Positions 62,651 through 64,000 of a DNA stretch of 64,000 nt are shown here, piece by piece. Source of the DNA: Streptomyces longispororuber (lineage in GTDB: Bacteria; Actinomycetota; Actinomycetes; Streptomycetales; Streptomycetaceae); assembly GCF_014656095.1 (NCBI RefSeq), contig NZ_BNBT01000002.1, positions 90,504 through 154,503 of the forward strand, read 5' to 3'. Positions within the stretch are counted from its first letter, which is position 1. The number at the start of each line of letters is the position of its first letter. Below the pieces are notes generated by a model. That model was given only the letters and a program-made list of their open reading frames with translations, made no database searches and was not told where the DNA came from. The translations under genes were made by a program, and so were the position numbers.

Positions 62651-63742
62651 TCAGCCGCCGTACTCCACCAGCTCCGTCGCCAGCACCACCCGCCGCGCGT
62701 CCGCCCCGGCCGTGTCCGCCGTGCCCGCTGTGTCTGCCGTGTCCGCTGTGTCTGCCGTGTCCGCTGTGCCCGCCGTGTCCGCCGTGCCGCGCTCCCGGAT
62801 CCGGTCCAGGAGCAGCCTCCCGGCCGCGCGGCCGAGTTCGTCGCTGTCGTACGTCACCAGGGTGAGCGGCAGGCCCAGGGCGTCGGCGAGCTCGAAGTCG
62901 TCGAAGCCCGCGAGGGCGACGTCGGCGCGGGCCGCCCGGACGGCGCGGAACGCCCCTATGGTGTTGCGGTTGTTGGAGCAGAACAGGGCCGTGGGCGGGT
63001 CGGGCAGCGCGAGCAGCTCGGCGGCGGCGCGCTCCGCCTCGTGCGGCTGGGTCTGGCCCTGGCGGATGTGGCGCGCGTCGGGGCACAGGGAGGCGGCGGA
63101 CAGCGCGGCCCGGTAGCCGCGCAGGCGTTCGGTGCCGGTGTAGACGGCCGGGGGTGAGCCGAGGAAGCCGATGCGGCGGTGGCCGCGGGCGAGCAGGCGC
63201 GCGGTGGCGTCGCGGGCGCCGCCGTAGTCGTCGACCAGGACGCAGTCGGCGGCGAAGCCCCGGGGCGGGCGGCTGGCGAGGACCACCGGCACGCCGTCGG
63301 CGGCCGCCGCGGCCAGGTGGCACTGGTCGTCGCCCGCGGGGACGGCGACGATGCCGTCCACGCGGCGGCCCACCAGGTCGGCGACCAACTCCCGCTCGGC
63401 TTCCGGGTCCTGGCCGGTGTTGCCGATGACGGTCTTCAGACCGTCCGCGCCGAGCACGGAGTCGAGGCCGAGCGCGAGGCGGGAGTAGAAGGGGTTGGCC
63501 AGGTTGGTGACGACCAGGCCGACCAGGCCCGTGCCCCGGCCGAGGCGCAGACGGCGGGCCAGTTCGTTGGGCCGGTAGCCGAGCGCGGCGGCGGCCGCGC
63601 GCACCCGGTCGCGGGTGGCGGGCAGCACCCGGGGGTCGTCGCGCAGCACCCGGGAGGCGGTCATCGCGCTGACCTCGGCCTTCTCGGCGACGTCCCGGAG
63701 GGTGGGCCGGCCGCTCCTGGGCTCCCGCGGAGTTCCGGGCAT
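62651..63742 (-). CDS. LacI-family transcriptional regulator
   Basis: 363 residues, ATG with AGGAAGGG. LacI helix-turn-helix RPTLRDVAEKAEVSAMTASRVLRDDPRVLPATRDRVRAAAAALGYRPNELARRL (about 12-65) and a type 1 periplasmic-binding-protein-like sensor domain (GLVVTNLANPFYSRLALGL, FCSNNRNTIGAFRAV, VALAGFDDFELADALGLPLTLVTYDSDELGR). Near the C-terminus a (TAD/TAG)n stretch is inserted before the last strand. Sugar-type effector expected; the regulated gene may be the one cut off at the window edge or outside. Confidence 0.9.
   Translation of the reverse strand: MPGTPREPRSGRPTLRDVAEKAEVSAMTASRVLRDDPRVLPATRDRVRAAAAALGYRPNELARRLRLGRGTGLVGLVVTNLANPFYSRLALGLDSVLGADGLKTVIGNTGQDPEAERELVADLVGRRVDGIVAVPAGDDQCHLAAAAADGVPVVLASRPPRGFAADCVLVDDYGGARDATARLLARGHRRIGFLGSPPAVYTGTERLRGYRAALSAASLCPDARHIRQGQTQPHEAERAAAELLALPDPPTALFCSNNRNTIGAFRAVRAARADVALAGFDDFELADALGLPLTLVTYDSDELGRAAGRLLLDRIRERGTADTAGTADTADTADTADTAGTADTAGADARRVVLATELVEYGG
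62712..62783 (-). repeat. 9-bp coding tandem repeat in the LacI gene
   Basis: About eight in-frame units of GTGYCYGCY (plus strand) encode TAD/TAG triplets between the effector domain and the last beta strand. Confidence 0.85.
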
Positions 63743-63841
63743 GGCGTGCCCTTCCTGTGCGTACGTCGGGTGACCCCATGAGCATGACCCCTGGGCCCCC
63801 GCCGAGGCGCGGCACCCGCCGCCCGGCCGCCCCTCGCCTCC

Positions 63842-64000
63842 TTACGCGTCCCTGCCCGCCGCCCGCGCATCCGTGTCCGCCGCCCACGTGTCCCGATCCG
63901 CCGCCCGCGCGTCCGCGTACCGCGCCGCCCGCACCAGCGCCGCGTCGGCCACCCTGTGGACCAACGACCTGACGTCCGCGTACGTCCACGAGAACAGCGC
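63842..64000 (-). CDS. C-terminal end of a gene cut by the window edge
   Basis: Minus-strand frame open from base 64000 to TAA at 63842, 52 residues visible: it starts ALFSWTYADVRSLVHRVADA and becomes Ala/Asp/Arg-rich (ARAADRDTWAADTD). Codons are coding-like. Too little is visible to assign a family. It ends 99 bp upstream of the LacI start, on the same strand. Confidence 0.55.
   Translation of the reverse strand, partial: ALFSWTYADVRSLVHRVADAALVRAARYADARAADRDTWAADTDARAAGRDA

Overview
The window is high-GC actinobacterial chromosome, almost certainly Streptomyces. Support: very GC-rich third codon positions, frequent GTG starts preceded by GGAG-type ribosome sites, an AfsR-type regulator, an ECF41-type sigma factor, a MmyB-type XRE/SDR pair, small chaplin-like and other secreted peptides, a DUF6545 (MAB_1171c-type) membrane protein, and many one-gene/one-regulator divergent pairs. 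No large biosynthetic cluster, phage or CRISPR array is visible.

Layout. 0-6.7 kb: end of a peptide-type ABC transporter, a small decayed gene, a coupled IrtAB/YbtPQ-like ABC pair and its divergent TetR regulator with a double palindromic operator. 6.7-9.1 kb: a two-component system whose response regulator and kinase both carry in-frame coding tandem repeats. 9.3-11.9 kb: beta-carbonic anhydrase, MESH1/SpoT-like HD hydrolase, a GNAT protein and an unusual class II tRNA-like gene. 12-15.6 kb: alpha/beta hydrolase, ECF41 sigma factor with a textbook ECF41 promoter upstream, and an APC permease. 15.7-23.1 kb: an accessory zone with decayed coding pieces, an IS5-type transposase scrap, a Tat-exported HD protein, an AfsR/SARP-NB-ARC-TPR regulator, and a small Cys-containing secreted protein behind a 28-bp perfect palindrome.

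23.1-36 kb: VOC/WYL pair, MDMPI-fold protein, GNAT, secreted M64 peptidase, duplicated chaplin-like secreted peptide, a cytoplasmic-looking substrate-binding protein, a helical-repeat membrane protein, XRE/SDR pair, and MerR/YhgE-Pip pair with a perfect palindrome between them. 36-47 kb: SRPBCC protein, cytochrome P450, a 42-aa small ORF with its own ribosome site and terminator, secreted proteins, amidase, PepSY membrane protein with a CRP-like site upstream, a 74-aa secreted peptide, GH16-like enzyme, LLM oxidoreductase and alpha/beta hydrolase.

47-64 kb: AraC regulator with a Tat-exported intradiol-dioxygenase-like protein, FabG with IclR regulator, a translationally coupled XRE/metallo-beta-lactamase pair, NUDIX hydrolase, then the most system-like locus of the window (54.7-57.8 kb): a divergent XRE repressor, a possible 35-aa peptide, an ImmA/IrrE-like HExxH protease and a DUF6545 7-TM protein with touching or overlapping frames. 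After that come TetR/beta-hydroxyacid dehydrogenase, MocR/LysE/B3-4-domain genes, a LacI regulator with a 9-bp coding repeat, and a gene cut by the right edge.

All family names come from motif reading without database searches; start codons were chosen from ribosome sites and overlaps.
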